Of a stretch of 64,000 nt of DNA, positions 47,698 through 57,230 are shown one piece after another. The DNA is from Actinomycetota bacterium (GTDB lineage: Bacteria; Actinomycetota; Thermoleophilia; BMS3ABIN01). Positions within the stretch are counted from its first letter, which is position 1. Every line of letters starts with the position of its first letter. The notes under the pieces were generated by a model that was given only the letters and a program-made list of their open reading frames with translations, had not been told where the DNA came from and did no database searches. The DNA lies in the NCBI GenBank assembly GCA_016235065.1, contig JACRMB010000007.1:124001-188000 (forward strand), given 5' to 3'. The translations under genes were made by a program, and so were the position numbers.

Positions 47698-49230
47698 TTG
47701 CCGGAATCTCCGGGCATCACGATGGGCAGGACCAGCGCCTGGGTGGCGCTGTCGGTCATCTGTTTCGGCATCTTCCTGGCGGCGCTGGACCAGACCGCCG
47801 TCTCGGCGCTGCTTCCCACCATCATCAAGGATTATGAGGGCGCCTTCTCGCCTACCGCCGTCGAGCGCGCCGGCTGGATAGTCACCGCCTACCTGGTCGG
47901 CTACACGGTGGTCATGCCGGTCATGGGCAGGCTGGCCGACCTGCTCGGGCATCGCCTGCTCTTCAATATCTCTATCCTTATCTTCATGGCCGGCTCGGTC
48001 ATGTGCGCCATGGCCCCCACCCTCAAATGGCTGGCCGTCTTCCGGGCAGTGCAGGCGGTCGGCGGCGGCGCCATAGTCCCCATCGCCATGGGCATGGTCG
48101 GCATCGGGTTCAGCCGCAAAAGCCAGGCGCTCGCCATCGGCATTTTAGTATCCGCCGGCGAAGCCGGCGGCGTCATCGGCCCCCTTTACGGCGCCTTCGT
48201 ATCGCAACCGATGGGCTGGCGCTGGATCTTCTGGATAAACATCCCCCTGGGGCTGGCGGTAATGGCCGTCGTCCGGATGCTGGTGCCCAGCTGGCCGCGC
48301 CGGCGGGTCTATATCGACTACCGGGGCGCTGTGCTGCTGGCGATGTTCCTGACCGTCATCACGGCGGCGCTTTCGGGGCAGCGGACCGTGGGCTGGTATC
48401 AGTTCGTCTTCCCGATGCTGGTCCTGGGCGCGGCGCTGCTTGCCGCCTTCATCTGGGTGGAGAGGGGGCAGGAACATCCGACTTTACGCCTGGACATGTT
48501 CAAAAACCGGACCTTCTCCGCGGCCAATATCGCCAACCTGATGGAAGGCGTGGCCATGATCACCGCCCTCATCCAGGTGCCGATGTTCGCCTATACCACC
48601 GTGGCGGCGACGCCCATCGAGGGCGGCCTGCTGGTGATCCGCATGACCGTGATGATCCCCATCGGCGCCGTAATCGGCGGCCTGCTTATCAACCGCATCA
48701 GCCACCGCTGGACTGCGGCGGCTGGATTCGCTTTGGCTGCTATTGGCCTCTTCCTGGTCAGCCGCTGGACCGCTGGTGTCAGCAGTGCCGTACAGACCCG
48801 CGACCTGATGATCGCCGGCTTTGGCTTCGGCCTCAACAGCCCGGCGCTGGCGGCAGCCGTGGTCGGATCGGTCTCACGAGGAAGGCTGGCGCTCGGTTCA
48901 GCCATCCACATCGTTTTCAAGACTACGGGAATGATGGTAGGTCTGGCAGCTCTCGGTGGCTGGGGCATCTACACCTTCGAGAGCAACATCGGCCTGGAAG
49001 GCGTGCCGCTGCTTCAGAAGAATGAGAGCTGGAATGAGATGAGAAGCCGCATCGAGGCGGAATTATACCGGCGCAGCGAAGACGCCATCCTGCTGGTGCT
49101 GAACCGCTTCTTCCTGGTGGCGGCGGCGATGTGCGCCCTGGCGATCATACCAGCGTTGATGCTGAGGGTGCAGGGGGATGAAGAGGAAGCGGTGTCACAG
49201 GCAGGCGATCCAGCCCAGCGGGGAAGTTGA
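47698..49230 (+). CDS. MFS drug exporter, DHA2 (EmrB/QacA) 14-helix type
   Basis: A proton-driven exporter of about 510 residues with fourteen predicted helices. Motif C-like and motif A-like parts are visible: LDQTAVSALLPTIIKD in the first helix loop, GRLADLLGHRLLFNISI (motif A), and RAVQAVGGGAIVPIAMGMVG. TTG at 47698 is chosen because AGGAG lies five bases before it; GTG at 47650 and ATG at 47722 are alternatives. The substrate is unknown. No regulator is adjacent. Confidence 0.9.
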   Translation: MPESPGITMGRTSAWVALSVICFGIFLAALDQTAVSALLPTIIKDYEGAFSPTAVERAGWIVTAYLVGYTVVMPVMGRLADLLGHRLLFNISILIFMAGSVMCAMAPTLKWLAVFRAVQAVGGGAIVPIAMGMVGIGFSRKSQALAIGILVSAGEAGGVIGPLYGAFVSQPMGWRWIFWINIPLGLAVMAVVRMLVPSWPRRRVYIDYRGAVLLAMFLTVITAALSGQRTVGWYQFVFPMLVLGAALLAAFIWVERGQEHPTLRLDMFKNRTFSAANIANLMEGVAMITALIQVPMFAYTTVAATPIEGGLLVIRMTVMIPIGAVIGGLLINRISHRWTAAAGFALAAIGLFLVSRWTAGVSSAVQTRDLMIAGFGFGLNSPALAAAVVGSVSRGRLALGSAIHIVFKTTGMMVGLAALGGWGIYTFESNIGLEGVPLLQKNESWNEMRSRIEAELYRRSEDAILLVLNRFFLVAAAMCALAIIPALMLRVQGDEEEAVSQAGDPAQRGS

Positions 49231-49263
49231 CCAGGACGTGCGGTGGCCCCGACTGGGTACTTC

Positions 49264-50361
49264 CTAGACGTTGAATCTGAAGTTGACGATATCGCCGTCG
49301 GCGAACTCGTAGTCCTTGCCCTCCAGCCGCAGCGTCCCCAGCTCTTTGGCTTTCGCCATGGTGCCGGCGGCGATGAAATCCTCGTAGCTGATGGTCTCGG
49401 CCCGGATGAAACCCCGCTCTATGTCTGAATGGATCTTGCCCGCCGCCTTGACCGCGTGGGTGCCCTTGCGGATGGTCCAGGCCCGGACCTCGTCCTCGCC
49501 CACAGTGAAGAACGAGATCAGGCCGAGCAACTCGTAGGCTTCGCTGATCACCCGGTTCATCGCCGGCTCGGCGATGCCCAGGTCTTCGAGGAAGACGGCA
49601 GCTTCTTCCGGCTCCAGCCGCGATATCTCCATATCGATCTCGGCCGGCAGCGAGAAGACGAGGGCGTCCTTGCCGGCATAGAACTTTTTCAGCGCGTCGA
49701 TCTGCGCATAGGTCTTCTTGCTCGAGATCTCGTCCTCTGCCGTGTTCAGCACGACCAGCTCTGGTTTGAGCGAGGCGAACATCAGCGAGCCGATGGCTTC
49801 GCGTTCCTTTTCCGTGAGGGAGAGGTTTCGCAGAGGCTTTTCTTCCTCGAGTAGCGCCAGGCACTTCTGCAGCACGTCGCGCTCCGGCTCCAGGCCGTCG
49901 CCGATGCCTTTCTTCATGGAGTTGGCGATGCGTTCGAGCCGGGTTTCCACAAGCTCCAGGTCGTGGAAGACCAGCTCCAGCTCCATGGCGGCGGCGTCGC
50001 GGGCGGGGTCGACCTCGCCGTCAGGGTGGACCACGCTGTCGTCCTCGAAGGCGCGGACCACGTGGATGACCGCGTCACATTCCCAGAGTTCGTTGAAGAC
50101 GGCCGTCTTCTGCTTGCTGCCCGAGATCCCCCGGGAGAATCCGGTGATATCGACGCACTGGACATCCGCGAAAATGGTCTTTTTTGGTTTGAACATCTCC
50201 GAAAGCCGGTCGATTCGCTGGTCGGGCACCTTGATGACGCCGACGTGATGGTCTGTTCCCAGAGGATTGGGATAGGCGGCTGTTTCCAGCTCCTGCCTTG
50301 TGAGAGCGTTGAACACGGTTGTCTTGCCCGCGTTCGGCAGCCCGATGATGCCCAGCTTCAT
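49264..50361 (-). CDS. ychF: Obg-like ATPase YchF
   Basis: A 365-residue P-loop ATPase/GTPase of the Obg group linked to ribosomes and oxidative stress. Motifs: GIIGLPNAGKTTVFNALT (about 4-20), the NxxE replacement region LVVLNTAEDE, and a C-terminal TGS domain FFTVGEDEVRAWTIRKGTHAVKAAGKIHSDIERGFIRAE. It ends with the conserved DGDIVNFRFNV. The ATG at 50361 follows GAGGAAGG; a longer frame to 50403 lacks a ribosome site. Confidence 0.96.
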   Translation of the reverse strand: MKLGIIGLPNAGKTTVFNALTRQELETAAYPNPLGTDHHVGVIKVPDQRIDRLSEMFKPKKTIFADVQCVDITGFSRGISGSKQKTAVFNELWECDAVIHVVRAFEDDSVVHPDGEVDPARDAAAMELELVFHDLELVETRLERIANSMKKGIGDGLEPERDVLQKCLALLEEEKPLRNLSLTEKEREAIGSLMFASLKPELVVLNTAEDEISSKKTYAQIDALKKFYAGKDALVFSLPAEIDMEISRLEPEEAAVFLEDLGIAEPAMNRVISEAYELLGLISFFTVGEDEVRAWTIRKGTHAVKAAGKIHSDIERGFIRAETISYEDFIAAGTMAKAKELGTLRLEGKDYEFADGDIVNFRFNV

Positions 50362-50475
50362 CTTTCGGCCTTCCTCGAATTGATGGAAGAAGTATCTTAG
50401 CATGACTCGGCGTCAGAGCCGGAAAAACGGGTATTTAAAAGGAGGAAGTAAATATTAACGATAGCTGTTGGGCAG

Positions 50476-53262
50476 ATGACTATGCATCCGGGCGGAACCG
50501 GCGGAATCGCCGGAAGAATTGAATATTCCCGGGGTCGTCTTCGCGGACGATCCGGGTCAGGCAGGGCGGTCATGCTGGCAGCAGCGATCCTGCTGTCAGT
50601 TTTGGCCGCATTGATCTACCTGACATGCGAGGACACCGCCAGCGCCGACACCATCATAACCAGGATTTCGACCAGCTCCGCCGGGGCGCAGTCCAACGGT
50701 CCCAGCCATGACGCTTCGGTTTCCGCGGACGGCCGCTATGTCGTCTTCAGCTCCCTTGCCGGCAACCTGGTGACCGGCGACACCAACGGCGTCAGCGATA
50801 TCTTCCTCAAGGATACCCTGACGGGAACCACGACGCGTGTATCCACCGACTCGGGCAGCGGCCAGGCCAACGGACAGAGCCTGTTCCCGGCGATCTCCGC
50901 CGACGGCCGCTACGTCGCCTTCGAGTCTGACGCTACCGGCCTCGTGGCCGGAGACTCCAACAGTGCCAGGGACATATTCCGCAAGGATACCCAGACCGGC
51001 GCGACGGTGAAGATCTCAACCGATACTGCCGGCACTGCGCAGGGAAACGGCGCCAGTGAGATCGCGGCCATATCGAGCAACGGCAGCCGCGTGGTCTTCC
51101 GGTCGGATGCGTCCAACCTGGTGGCGAGCGATACGAACGGTACCACGGACATCTTCCTGCGCGATACCGGAGCGGGAACGACCGCGCTGGTATCCACCGA
51201 CACGGCTGGCGCTGAGGCCAACGGCCAGAGCGGACATACCTACGGCCCGGCGATCTCAGGCGACGGCCGCTTTGTCGCTTTTGAATCAGCTGCCACTAAC
51301 CTGGTCACCGGCGATACGAACAGCTTCAGGGACATATTCCTTAGAGACACACAACTCAATACCACGACTCGCGTGTCTGTCAATACCACTGAACTGCAGG
51401 CGGCCGGTGGCGATAGCCTGTTCCCCTCGCTGTCGAGCGATGGCCGCTACATCGCCTTCAGGTCGGAAGCAGTCAACCTTTCAGCGGATGCAGACACGAA
51501 CGCCGGCATCAACACCGGTTCCGATATCTTCGTCCGTGATACCCAGCTGGGAGTGACCAACCGGGTGTCGACAGGACCGGCGGGCGAGCAGGCCAACAAC
51601 GCCAGCTGGGATCCGGCGATCTCGCCCGATGGCAACTACGTCTCCTTCAGCTCCGATGCCACCAACCTGGCGCCGGCTGCGACACTCGGGGTCTTTCAGG
51701 TCTTCGTCAAGAACGTCCAGAGCGGCGCGGTCGTGCTGGTTTCGGCCGACGGCGCCGGCAATGAAGGCAACAACTGGAGCCTGGGGCCGGCACTTTCAGA
51801 TGGTGGCCGCTTCGTCGTCTTCGAATCCATAGCCTCCAACCTTGTTGGCGGGGATACCAATCTCGTAGAGGACATCTTCATAGTCGACACCGGCATGGCC
51901 CGGAACGGTGGCACCAATTATTTTTGGACCTGGTATGACAACCTCGGCGGGCAGAACTGGGTCCTGATGTCGAACCCGGACTCCGCTGCCGCAGATCTGA
52001 ACTACGACCTGGCCATCGGCGGCACGGTGCGGCCGCTGGGTTCTCTGGGTGGCACGCCCGGCCAGGTGCAGCCGGGGCAGACTCTCTACGCCCAGTATCC
52101 GTTTCTCCTGGGTGGGCCCGTAGATGTGGGGACCGTGGAAGCCTCAGGCGGCCTCACCAGCCAGCGCATCCTCTGGCCGTCTGGCGGCGATTCGCTGGAA
52201 GAGGTGCTGGGCACTGAGGCGACGAAACTCTCCAGCCATTTCTACTGGACCTGGTATGACCAGCAAACAACCGGCTTTATCAACTGGGTGATGATATCCA
52301 ATCCGGTGAACGGCACGCCGGTCTATTATGAGATCAGGGTCGCAGGCGCGATCCCTGCCGCTTCCGGGGCCACCGGCATAATCAAACCTGGCCTGAACGC
52401 CACGCCGTTCTTCCCCGGGCTTCAGGGCGGCCCGGTGGAAGTCTACGCATGGATATCCGAGACAGACCCTTCAGGGACGGTACAGCTGAAGGCCCAGCCG
52501 GCGCCGGTGATAGCCTCCCAGCGGGTGCTGTCAGGCGGCGGGCCCGCGTTCAACGAGGTGCCGGGTATCCCCGTGACCGAACTCTCCGGCGACTACCTCT
52601 GGACCTGGTATGACAATCACAGCGATGGGGCGCAGAACTGGATCATGATCGCCAACCCCGGCGATACTGGAACCAACCCTGGTCAGGCCGCTATGCATTA
52701 CGAGATCTGGATAGGCGGCGCCATGGTCCAGAATGACACCACCGGCGGTGGCACCATCCCGGCCGGCGGCTTCATCTTCCCGACTTTCGGCGCGCCGGAT
52801 GTCGCCGAAGCCGACGGGCCTGTACGGGTCAAGACATTCGCGGATGCCGGCCACACAACAGCAATGCCGGCCGTCGCTTCCCAGCGGGTGCTGTGGGGGC
52901 CTTCGTTCGAGGAGGTTCCCGGTCAAAGATTCTCTGCCCTGGCTTCGACCTGGCACTGGACCTGGTACGACCAGTCGGCCGCCGGCGTCGGTAACTGGGT
53001 GATGGTGGCGAAGCCCGACCCGCTCGACGCCACGCCGGTCTATTACAAGGTGCTCGTCGGCGGTGTGGTACAGCAGCCGTGCACCCAGATTCCTCCCTCG
53101 GGCAGGGATATACCCGCATTCCCGGGAGAGATCGGCGGCCCGGTCGAGGTCAAAGGCTATCTCGACAGCGGCTGTACGACTACGCCGGCTAGCGTGATGG
53201 CCTCCCAGCGGGTGCTCTGGAAGGGATACTTCAACGAGACCCTGGGAACGGTCATCCCCTGA
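50476..53262 (+). CDS. Secreted TolB-like beta-propeller protein with four C-terminal WTWYD repeats
   Basis: A 928-residue surface or secreted protein. A basic N-terminus and one hydrophobic stretch (MLAAAILLSVLAALIYL, about 33-49) make a signal or anchor ending at TASA. Residues about 60-480 hold about seven repeats of S-x-DGRYVxFxSxAxNLVxGDTNxxxDIFxxDTxTGTTxRVST, WD40-like (PD40/TolB) propeller blades. Residues about 480-928 hold four units of about 110-120 residues, each with WTWYD, a W-V-(L/M)-(M/I)-x-N-P strand and an ending SQR(V/I)L...EV(P/L)G. The role is unknown; these domains suggest adhesion or ligand binding outside the cell. The start at 50476 lacks a strong ribosome site. Confidence 0.85.
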   Translation: MTMHPGGTGGIAGRIEYSRGRLRGRSGSGRAVMLAAAILLSVLAALIYLTCEDTASADTIITRISTSSAGAQSNGPSHDASVSADGRYVVFSSLAGNLVTGDTNGVSDIFLKDTLTGTTTRVSTDSGSGQANGQSLFPAISADGRYVAFESDATGLVAGDSNSARDIFRKDTQTGATVKISTDTAGTAQGNGASEIAAISSNGSRVVFRSDASNLVASDTNGTTDIFLRDTGAGTTALVSTDTAGAEANGQSGHTYGPAISGDGRFVAFESAATNLVTGDTNSFRDIFLRDTQLNTTTRVSVNTTELQAAGGDSLFPSLSSDGRYIAFRSEAVNLSADADTNAGINTGSDIFVRDTQLGVTNRVSTGPAGEQANNASWDPAISPDGNYVSFSSDATNLAPAATLGVFQVFVKNVQSGAVVLVSADGAGNEGNNWSLGPALSDGGRFVVFESIASNLVGGDTNLVEDIFIVDTGMARNGGTNYFWTWYDNLGGQNWVLMSNPDSAAADLNYDLAIGGTVRPLGSLGGTPGQVQPGQTLYAQYPFLLGGPVDVGTVEASGGLTSQRILWPSGGDSLEEVLGTEATKLSSHFYWTWYDQQTTGFINWVMISNPVNGTPVYYEIRVAGAIPAASGATGIIKPGLNATPFFPGLQGGPVEVYAWISETDPSGTVQLKAQPAPVIASQRVLSGGGPAFNEVPGIPVTELSGDYLWTWYDNHSDGAQNWIMIANPGDTGTNPGQAAMHYEIWIGGAMVQNDTTGGGTIPAGGFIFPTFGAPDVAEADGPVRVKTFADAGHTTAMPAVASQRVLWGPSFEEVPGQRFSALASTWHWTWYDQSAAGVGNWVMVAKPDPLDATPVYYKVLVGGVVQQPCTQIPPSGRDIPAFPGEIGGPVEVKGYLDSGCTTTPASVMASQRVLWKGYFNETLGTVIP

Positions 53263-53361
53263 GTGGGTTTGGGCGCCTGCTGACTGAATCCCTTGAGCAG
53301 CCATCCCCGGCAGGATAGAATAGCTGCCGGTATCTGAGCAACATCCCAAAGGAGTTTTTCC

Positions 53362-54639
53362 TTGAAAGTACTTGTGATCGGGTCAGGAGGCAGGGAGCAT
53401 GCCATCGTCAGGAAAGTGGTGGCCAGCCCTCTCGTGGACGAGGTCCACTGCGCTCCCGGCAACGCCGGCATCTCCCGCCAGGCGGTCTGCCATTCCATCG
53501 CCGATTCTGACATCCCCGGGATCCTCGGTCTGGCCAAGCAGCTCGAGCCTGGCCTGGTCGTGATCGGCCCGGAAGCGCCGCTCTGCGCCGGTCTTGGCGA
53601 CATCCTGCGGGATGAGGGATTCAAAGTCTTCGGGCCGGGGCGCGAGGCGGCCAAGTTAGAAGGAAGCAAGGCTTTTGCCAAGGAAGTCATGATAGCGGCG
53701 GGTGTGCCAACTGCTGACTACGAGCGTTTCGTCGAGTACCAGGTGGCCATGACCCACCTTTCCGCCATAACCTATCCGGTTGTCGTCAAGGCCAACGGGC
53801 TTGCCGCAGGCAAGGGCGTCATCATCGCCGAAGCCATGGAGGAAGCCGAGGACGCCCTCAAGACCTGTTTCATCGACCGCTCATTCGGCGACGCCGGCCT
53901 GGACGTGCTGGTGGAGGAATGCCTCGTCGGCCACGAATGCTCGGTCCTGGCCCTTTGCGACGGCGAGACCATCCTGCCGCTGGAACCGGCGCAGGATTAC
54001 AAACGTATCTATGACGGCGACAGCGGCCCCAACACCGGCGGCATGGGTTGCTACAGCCCGGTGCCGCGGGTTCCTTCCCAGCTCGTGGATGAGATCATCG
54101 AGATGGTTCACCGGCCGACAGTGGCCGAGCTGGCCCGCCGTGGCATCGAGTTCAGGGGAGTGCTCTACGCCGGCCTGATGCTGACCCCGGACGGCCCCAG
54201 AGTGCTCGAGTTCAACACCCGCTTCGGCGATCCCGAGACCCAGGCGATCCTGCCGCGGCTGGAGAACGATCTGGTGGAGCTGATGATCGCCTGTGCCGAC
54301 GGCACCCTCTCGGAACATAGCCTCAATTGGAAGGAAGAGCGCTGCGTTAGCGTGATCATGGCTTCCGCCGGTTACCCGCTCTCTTCGAGCAAGGGTGATG
54401 TGATCAGCGGTCTCGATCTCGACGGCGGACTGCCGGGAGTCGAGGTCTTCCATGCCGGCACCGACGAGGAGGAAGGCCGCTTCTTCACCAATGGCGGCCG
54501 GGTGCTGGCGATAAGCGCCCTCGACCACACGTTCAGCGGCGCCAGGGCGAAAGCTTACGAGGCGGTCGGCAAGGTCCGGTTTGACGGGATGCAGTACCGG
54601 CGTGACATAGCCGCGGAACCGGCTCGCGGGGAAGGCTGA
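53362..54639 (+). CDS. purD: Phosphoribosylamine-glycine ligase
   Basis: Joins phosphoribosylamine and glycine with ATP, the second step of purine synthesis. The 425-residue ATP-grasp enzyme begins LKVLVIGSGGREHAI (GSGGREHA at about 7-14), then GPEAPLCAGLGD, PVVVKANGLAAGKGV, VEECLVGHECSVLAL, ARRGIEFRGVLYAGLML and EFNTRFGDPETQAILPRL. The start is TTG with AAGGAG correctly placed. A 7-base hairpin (53317-53340) lies between this gene and the propeller gene. Confidence 0.97.
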   Translation: MKVLVIGSGGREHAIVRKVVASPLVDEVHCAPGNAGISRQAVCHSIADSDIPGILGLAKQLEPGLVVIGPEAPLCAGLGDILRDEGFKVFGPGREAAKLEGSKAFAKEVMIAAGVPTADYERFVEYQVAMTHLSAITYPVVVKANGLAAGKGVIIAEAMEEAEDALKTCFIDRSFGDAGLDVLVEECLVGHECSVLALCDGETILPLEPAQDYKRIYDGDSGPNTGGMGCYSPVPRVPSQLVDEIIEMVHRPTVAELARRGIEFRGVLYAGLMLTPDGPRVLEFNTRFGDPETQAILPRLENDLVELMIACADGTLSEHSLNWKEERCVSVIMASAGYPLSSSKGDVISGLDLDGGLPGVEVFHAGTDEEEGRFFTNGGRVLAISALDHTFSGARAKAYEAVGKVRFDGMQYRRDIAAEPARGEG

Positions 54640-54722
54640 TCTGCAGGAAGCGGCAGCTCGCGGAAGACCGATCTTTATAACCAGCGCCTGGAGCCAGGGA
54701 TAAACCTCAAAGGAGGACTCAG

Positions 54723-55175
54723 ATGCCAGACACGTGTGAAGAGCTTGAGCCCATGCTGAAGGAGATGGATTTCGGGGCGGTCCTGGTGGGAGTGGTCATG
54801 GGCAGCGAGTCCGACCGCGAGGTCATGCAGGCCGCCGTCGACGAGCTGGTCCGCTGCGGCATCCCCCACGAAGTCAACGTCATCAGTGCCCATCGCGACC
54901 CCAGGAAGCTGGCCGCATATGCCGAAGGTGCGGCGGGCCGCGGACTCAAGATAATCATCGCCGGCGCCGGCAAGGCGGCGGCCCTCCCCGGGGTGGTCGC
55001 TTCCATGACCAGCCTCCCGGTCATCGGCGTGCCCATCCAGACGAAAGACCTGGGCGGCCTTGATTCGCTGCTCTCCATCGTGCAGATGCCTCCGGGCGTT
55101 CCCGTCGCCTGTATGGCCATCAACGGCGCCAAGAACGCGGCGGTGATGGCGGCGCGGATACTGGCGGTGGTCTGA
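54723..55175 (+). CDS. purE: 5-(carboxyamino)imidazole ribonucleotide mutase / AIR carboxylase
   Basis: Moves or adds the carboxyl group that makes CAIR in purine synthesis. The 150-residue protein has GVVMGSESDREVMQAA (about 20-35), the SAHRDPRKL motif and IIAGAGKAAALPGVVASMTSLPVIGVPI. No purK is in the window; the GAGKAAALPGVV form (Ala where many class I enzymes have His) leaves open whether it uses N5-CAIR or CO2 directly. AAAGGAGG precedes the ATG. It follows purD by 83 bases. Confidence 0.95.
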   Translation: MPDTCEELEPMLKEMDFGAVLVGVVMGSESDREVMQAAVDELVRCGIPHEVNVISAHRDPRKLAAYAEGAAGRGLKIIIAGAGKAAALPGVVASMTSLPVIGVPIQTKDLGGLDSLLSIVQMPPGVPVACMAINGAKNAAVMAARILAVV

Positions 55176-55347
55176 CGAAGACGGCGTTCGAGGTGTGAGG
55201 ACGCAGTTACTTCTCCGGACCGATTCGTTTTCCCATAATCGGGAATCTACTTTATAAGGTGATTCTCATCGATGTTCCGTCGCAGCCCGGACCAGCGGTG
55301 GGAGATATCACGCGGTCAACTGGAATCGGGAAAACGAGGGTACCGGC

Positions 55348-55737
55348 ATGAAACAGAAGATCAAAAAGACCGAGGCGGAATGGCGGCAACAGCTCACGCC
55401 CGAGCAGTATCGGGTGTGCCGGGAGAAAGGAACGGAGACGCCGCACACCGGCGACTGTTCGATTCCCGCCAGGGAAGGCATCTACCGTTGCGTCTGTTGC
55501 GGCAATGAGCTCTTCGATGTCAGGAACAAATTCGTGTCCGGGACAGGCTGGCCCAGCTTCTGGGAGCCGGCATCCGAGGATGCCGTCGAATATGAGACCG
55601 ACACCAGCCATGGCATGAAGCGGGTCGAGGTGAAGTGCGCCGTCTGCGACGCACACCTTGGTCATGTGTTCGAGGATGGGCCGCTGCCGACCGGCAAGCG
55701 ATTCTGTATCAACTCTGTGGCGCTTGAAAAGGCGTAG
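55348..55737 (+). CDS. msrB: Peptide-methionine (R)-S-oxide reductase
   Basis: Repairs R-form methionine sulfoxide in proteins. The 129-residue protein has the two zinc CxxC pairs (CVCCGNELFD, and CAVCDAHLGHVFEDG) and the catalytic Cys in RFCINSVAL (about 121). GTGWPSFWEP is the substrate-binding segment. The gene is convergent with msrA on the other strand, so both stereo-specific repair enzymes are adjacent. Confidence 0.96.
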   Translation: MKQKIKKTEAEWRQQLTPEQYRVCREKGTETPHTGDCSIPAREGIYRCVCCGNELFDVRNKFVSGTGWPSFWEPASEDAVEYETDTSHGMKRVEVKCAVCDAHLGHVFEDGPLPTGKRFCINSVALEKA

Positions 55738-55826
55738 CCCGGCGGCGCCAGTCGCAGGTGTGTGCTCGGCTGGTTCAAGGCACCGGATCAGTCTGGCCGG
55801 CTCATGCCGGCCGGGTGGGCACCGGC

Positions 55827-56300
55827 TCAGCTGCAGCTGAATCCGCCGTGTTTTTCGTTGTAGCGCTGGTGGTATTCCTCGGCACGGTAAAAGGCTCCTG
55901 CGGGGACGATCTCGGTGACGATCGGCCTGCCGAAACGGCCGCTGCCTTCCTGCCTGGCCAGTGAATCGCGGGCGGCCTGCTCCTGTGCCGCATCAAAGAA
56001 AAAAACTGCCGAACGGTACTGGCTGCCGCGGTCAGGACCCTGCTGGTCCCTGGTGGTCGGATCGTGTATCTCCCAAAAATGGTCCAGCAGCCTCTCGTAG
56101 GTGACCCGTGATGGATCGTATTCGACCAGCACGACTTCGGCGTGCCCGGAGCGGCCGGTGCAGACATCCTCGTAGGTGGGATCGTTCAGGCTGCCGCCGG
56201 AATAACCAGCGGTGGCGTCCACGACGCCCTCAATCCGGCGGAACGTCGATTCCACGCCCCAGAAGCAGCCGGCGCCGAACATGGCTTTTTTGGTTGACAT
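55827..56300 (-). CDS. msrA: Peptide-methionine (S)-S-oxide reductase
   Basis: Repairs S-form methionine sulfoxide. The 157-residue protein has the catalytic GCFWGVE (about 10-16), [22 protein letters not shown] and the C-terminal [15 protein letters not shown] with resolving Cys. The ATG at 56300 has AGGAG at proper distance; an extension to 56327 is less likely. Confidence 0.96.
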   Translation of the reverse strand: MSTKKAMFGAGCFWGVESTFRRIEGVVDATAGYSGGSLNDPTYEDVCTGRSGHAEVVLVEYDPSRVTYERLLDHFWEIHDPTTRDQQGPDRGSQYRSAVFFFDAAQEQAARDSLARQEGSGRFGRPIVTEIVPAGAFYRAEEYHQRYNEKHGGFSCS

Positions 56301-56480
56301 GATATCTCTCCTGAAGTTATCAGCCATCCGTGGCCTGACGGCGGGTGGATGGCCTCGATAGACGATCCCTCGCGCCCTGTCATTTTTTTAGTTTCATGCT
56401 GGAAGCACTGGTTTATATATACCCTTAAACCGTGGTCCTGAGCATGAGTCCCGGGATTCCGGGCCTGCGTCAAACCGCTG

Positions 56481-57047
56481 TCAACGATCAGGGGAAAGTA
56501 TTCTTTCGATGAAGTCTTCGCGGATGCCGGGTTCGCGCAGCCGGTCCTCACTGACCGCCGGCAATGTGGGATTGGCGGCTATGAAAGCGCCGGCCCAGAT
56601 TCCCGGACCGAGGCGATCCTGTGCTCCCTGCGTGCTTTGGACCCCCACCTGCATGCCGCAACTCGGCGAGCGGCTCTTGAAGATAAAGCCTCGGAGGTTC
56701 TCCCGGGCAAGCTCCGGCAGGCGCCGCCGGATCCAGTCGAGCATCTGGCCGGTATGGTCGATCCCGGTCTGTGCCGTCACCAGGCGCGGGCTTCCCGGTG
56801 TCCCCGTGAGCGGCGGCTCTTCTGCCGCGACCATCAACTGCATGGGCTCACGAGGGACTCCCAGACCGGCTTCCACCTCGGGGCAGACCGGCACCCATTC
56901 GACCAGGAAGCCCTGCTTCTCTAACTGGGAGCCCAGTGTCTCCATCAGGAAATCGTCCCTTTTGTGCCCGCCGTCATAGCGGACTTCTTCGCCCAGGAGG
57001 CAGGCGCTGATGCCCAGCTTGATAGTTTTCCATGATGCATTTCCCAT
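56481..57047 (-). CDS. DUF523-family protein
   Basis: A 188-residue protein of the DUF523 family: LGISACLLGEEVRYDGGHKRDDFL (about 11-34), VPVCPEVEAGLGVPREPMQL, and FIFKSRSPSCGMQVGVQ. The conserved Cys in SACLLG, PVCPE and SPSCG suggest metal or iron-sulfur binding. The biochemical role is unknown; it is sometimes a fusion partner in 2-thiouracil desulfurase-type proteins. The ATG at 57047 has no ribosome site, and TAAAAT ends exactly 6 bases before it, so it is probably leaderless. Confidence 0.85.
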   Translation of the reverse strand: MGNASWKTIKLGISACLLGEEVRYDGGHKRDDFLMETLGSQLEKQGFLVEWVPVCPEVEAGLGVPREPMQLMVAAEEPPLTGTPGSPRLVTAQTGIDHTGQMLDWIRRRLPELARENLRGFIFKSRSPSCGMQVGVQSTQGAQDRLGPGIWAGAFIAANPTLPAVSEDRLREPGIREDFIERILSPDR

Positions 57048-57168
57048 AATGTGATTTTAACAGCAGCCGGAGCAGGTCGCCCATTTGCGGAGATGTCAGG
57101 CGGATGCGTTCCCGGGGTGGAAACTGACGCCCGTTCGTTAAATAATAAGGCTTGTTGGGATCGGCTGC

Positions 57169-57216
57169 TTTTGTAACCTGTCCCTTTAATTATGAGATAA
57201 GTAATGTGTCCCCCTG
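57169..57216 (+). repeat. Dispersed AAGTAATGTGTCCCCCTG repeat, copy upstream of purB
   Basis: First unit TTTGTAACCTGTCCCTTT from 57169, second AAGTAATGTGTCCCCCTG at 57199-57216. The second unit contains an ATG that is in frame with purB but is probably not the true start. It ends 5 bases before the purB Shine-Dalgarno GGAGG. Confidence 0.85.
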
Positions 57217-57230
57217 GTTTTGGAGGTTTT

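Noticed and set aside
53317-53340. 7-base hairpin before purD as a terminator
   Set aside because: The stem is short, there is no T run, and it overlaps a TAGAAT-like -10; it may be chance.
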